Both the position numbers and the translations under genes were made by a program. From NCBI GenBank assembly GCA_022360735.1, contig JAKSCF010000629.1, positions 1-6,441 on the forward strand: a stretch of 6,441 nt of DNA, read 5' to 3'. This DNA comes from Clostridia bacterium. Lineage in GTDB: Bacteria; Bacillota_A; Clostridia; Peptostreptococcales; JAAYPU01. Each line of letters begins with the position of its first letter. Position 1 is the first letter of the stretch. This document shows positions 6,178 to 6,441 of the stretch, in pieces. The notes beneath the pieces were generated by a model. The model worked only from the letters and a program-made list of their open reading frames with translations, searched no databases and was not told the origin of the DNA.

Positions 6178-6441
6178 ACCCATTAACTCCTTTTAAGAAT
6201 TTTACTACATTTATTATCGTTTTTTCTTGTCCGAAACCGCCTGCTTTAGTAACTATAGGTATATGGCTGAATTGCTCGCTTATGAAATAGCCGTAAGGAA
6301 CAGCAGGCATTATTTCGTCCTTGATTATTACACCTGATACTTTCATAAGCTTTGCTGCTTTTATTGCTATGTCTCCACCAGTAAGCATCACCCCTCTAAT
6401 TTTAAGATTTTCACAAATTTCTTTAGTGACTTCTCCTAAAA
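6167..6441 (-). CDS. Four-carbon acid sugar kinase (DUF1537/OtnK-DtnK-DenK family), C-terminal part
   Basis: This is the last 90 codons of a gene whose 5' end lies beyond the right edge of the window. The reading frame stays open to the edge, so the GTG and ATG codons near 6389 are internal and not starts. The fragment carries the C-terminal nucleotide-binding domain of the family: a VMLTGGD turn, an AVPYG segment in the place of the usual GVPxG, and the hallmark TKAGGFG near the end. Family members transfer phosphate from ATP to the C4 hydroxyl of acids such as D-threonate, L-threonate or D-erythronate in the cytoplasm. The substrate cannot be read from this part, because the sugar-binding N-terminal domain is missing. 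The stop codon lies inside the start of the following dehydrogenase gene, so the two are co-transcribed and probably translationally coupled. The family call is firm and the exact substrate is unknown. Confidence 0.88.
   Translation of the reverse strand, partial: LGEVTKEICENLKIRGVMLTGGDIAIKAAKLMKVSGVIIKDEIMPAVPYGYFISEQFSHIPIVTKAGGFGQEKTIINVVKFLKGVNGYDQ
6187..6192 (-). promoter_or_regulatory. Ribosome binding site AAGGAG that decides the pdxA2 start
   Basis: AAGGAG on the minus strand lies inside the end of the upstream kinase gene. It is 3 nt from the ATG at 6183 and 9 nt from the in-frame ATG at 6177. Normal SD spacing favours 6177. With either start the gene begins inside the kinase reading frame, with 11 or 17 nt of overlap, which suggests translational coupling. 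Confidence 0.7.

Noticed and set aside
5356..6196. Rightward open frames opposite pdxA2 (5356-5640, 5959-6186, 5996-6196)
   Set aside because: They are shadows of a well-conserved enzyme gene, and two of them overlap each other in different frames.

Overview
The window looks like a chromosomal piece of a low-GC Gram-positive anaerobe, probably of the Clostridia (Lachnospiraceae or Clostridium-like). The evidence is AT-rich DNA, strong Shine-Dalgarno (SD) sequences, TTG start codons, a YesM/YesN-type two-component pair and a lipoprotein solute-binding protein. The genus is an inference. Every supported gene is on the minus strand, so the biology reads from right to left.

Right part (6441 to about 5131): the 3' end of an operon for catabolism of four-carbon acid sugars. 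The C-terminal 90 codons of a DUF1537-type acid-sugar kinase overlap a complete PdxA2-type NAD-dependent dehydrogenase. This pairing is known from D-threonate and D-erythronate breakdown: phosphorylation, then oxidation and decarboxylation to dihydroxyacetone phosphate. A strong hairpin plus U-tract terminator closes the operon.

Middle (about 5120 to 5010): a short regulatory region with a good sigma-A promoter reading leftward. It also holds a 9-bp inverted repeat with a 31-nt spacer, one arm of which overlaps the -35 box. A perfect 14-bp palindrome fills most of the spacer between -35 and -10.

Left part (5000 to 153): a tight three-gene operon of a family-1 sugar-binding lipoprotein, a YesM-like sensor histidine kinase and a YesN-like response regulator with a C-terminal AraC domain. 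Gaps are 17 and 16 nt. No permease or ATPase gene lies between them. The layout matches the 'three-component' sugar sensors known as AraPST in Geobacillus and XylFII-LytS-YesN in Clostridium, in which the binding protein captures the ligand outside and passes the signal to the kinase. The most interesting hypothesis is that this module senses a carbohydrate outside the cell and controls nearby uptake and catabolic genes, possibly the adjacent acid-sugar operon.

Positions 1 to 152 carry no supportable gene, only two dyads downstream of the response regulator. I see no mobile element, CRISPR array, tRNA or rRNA.
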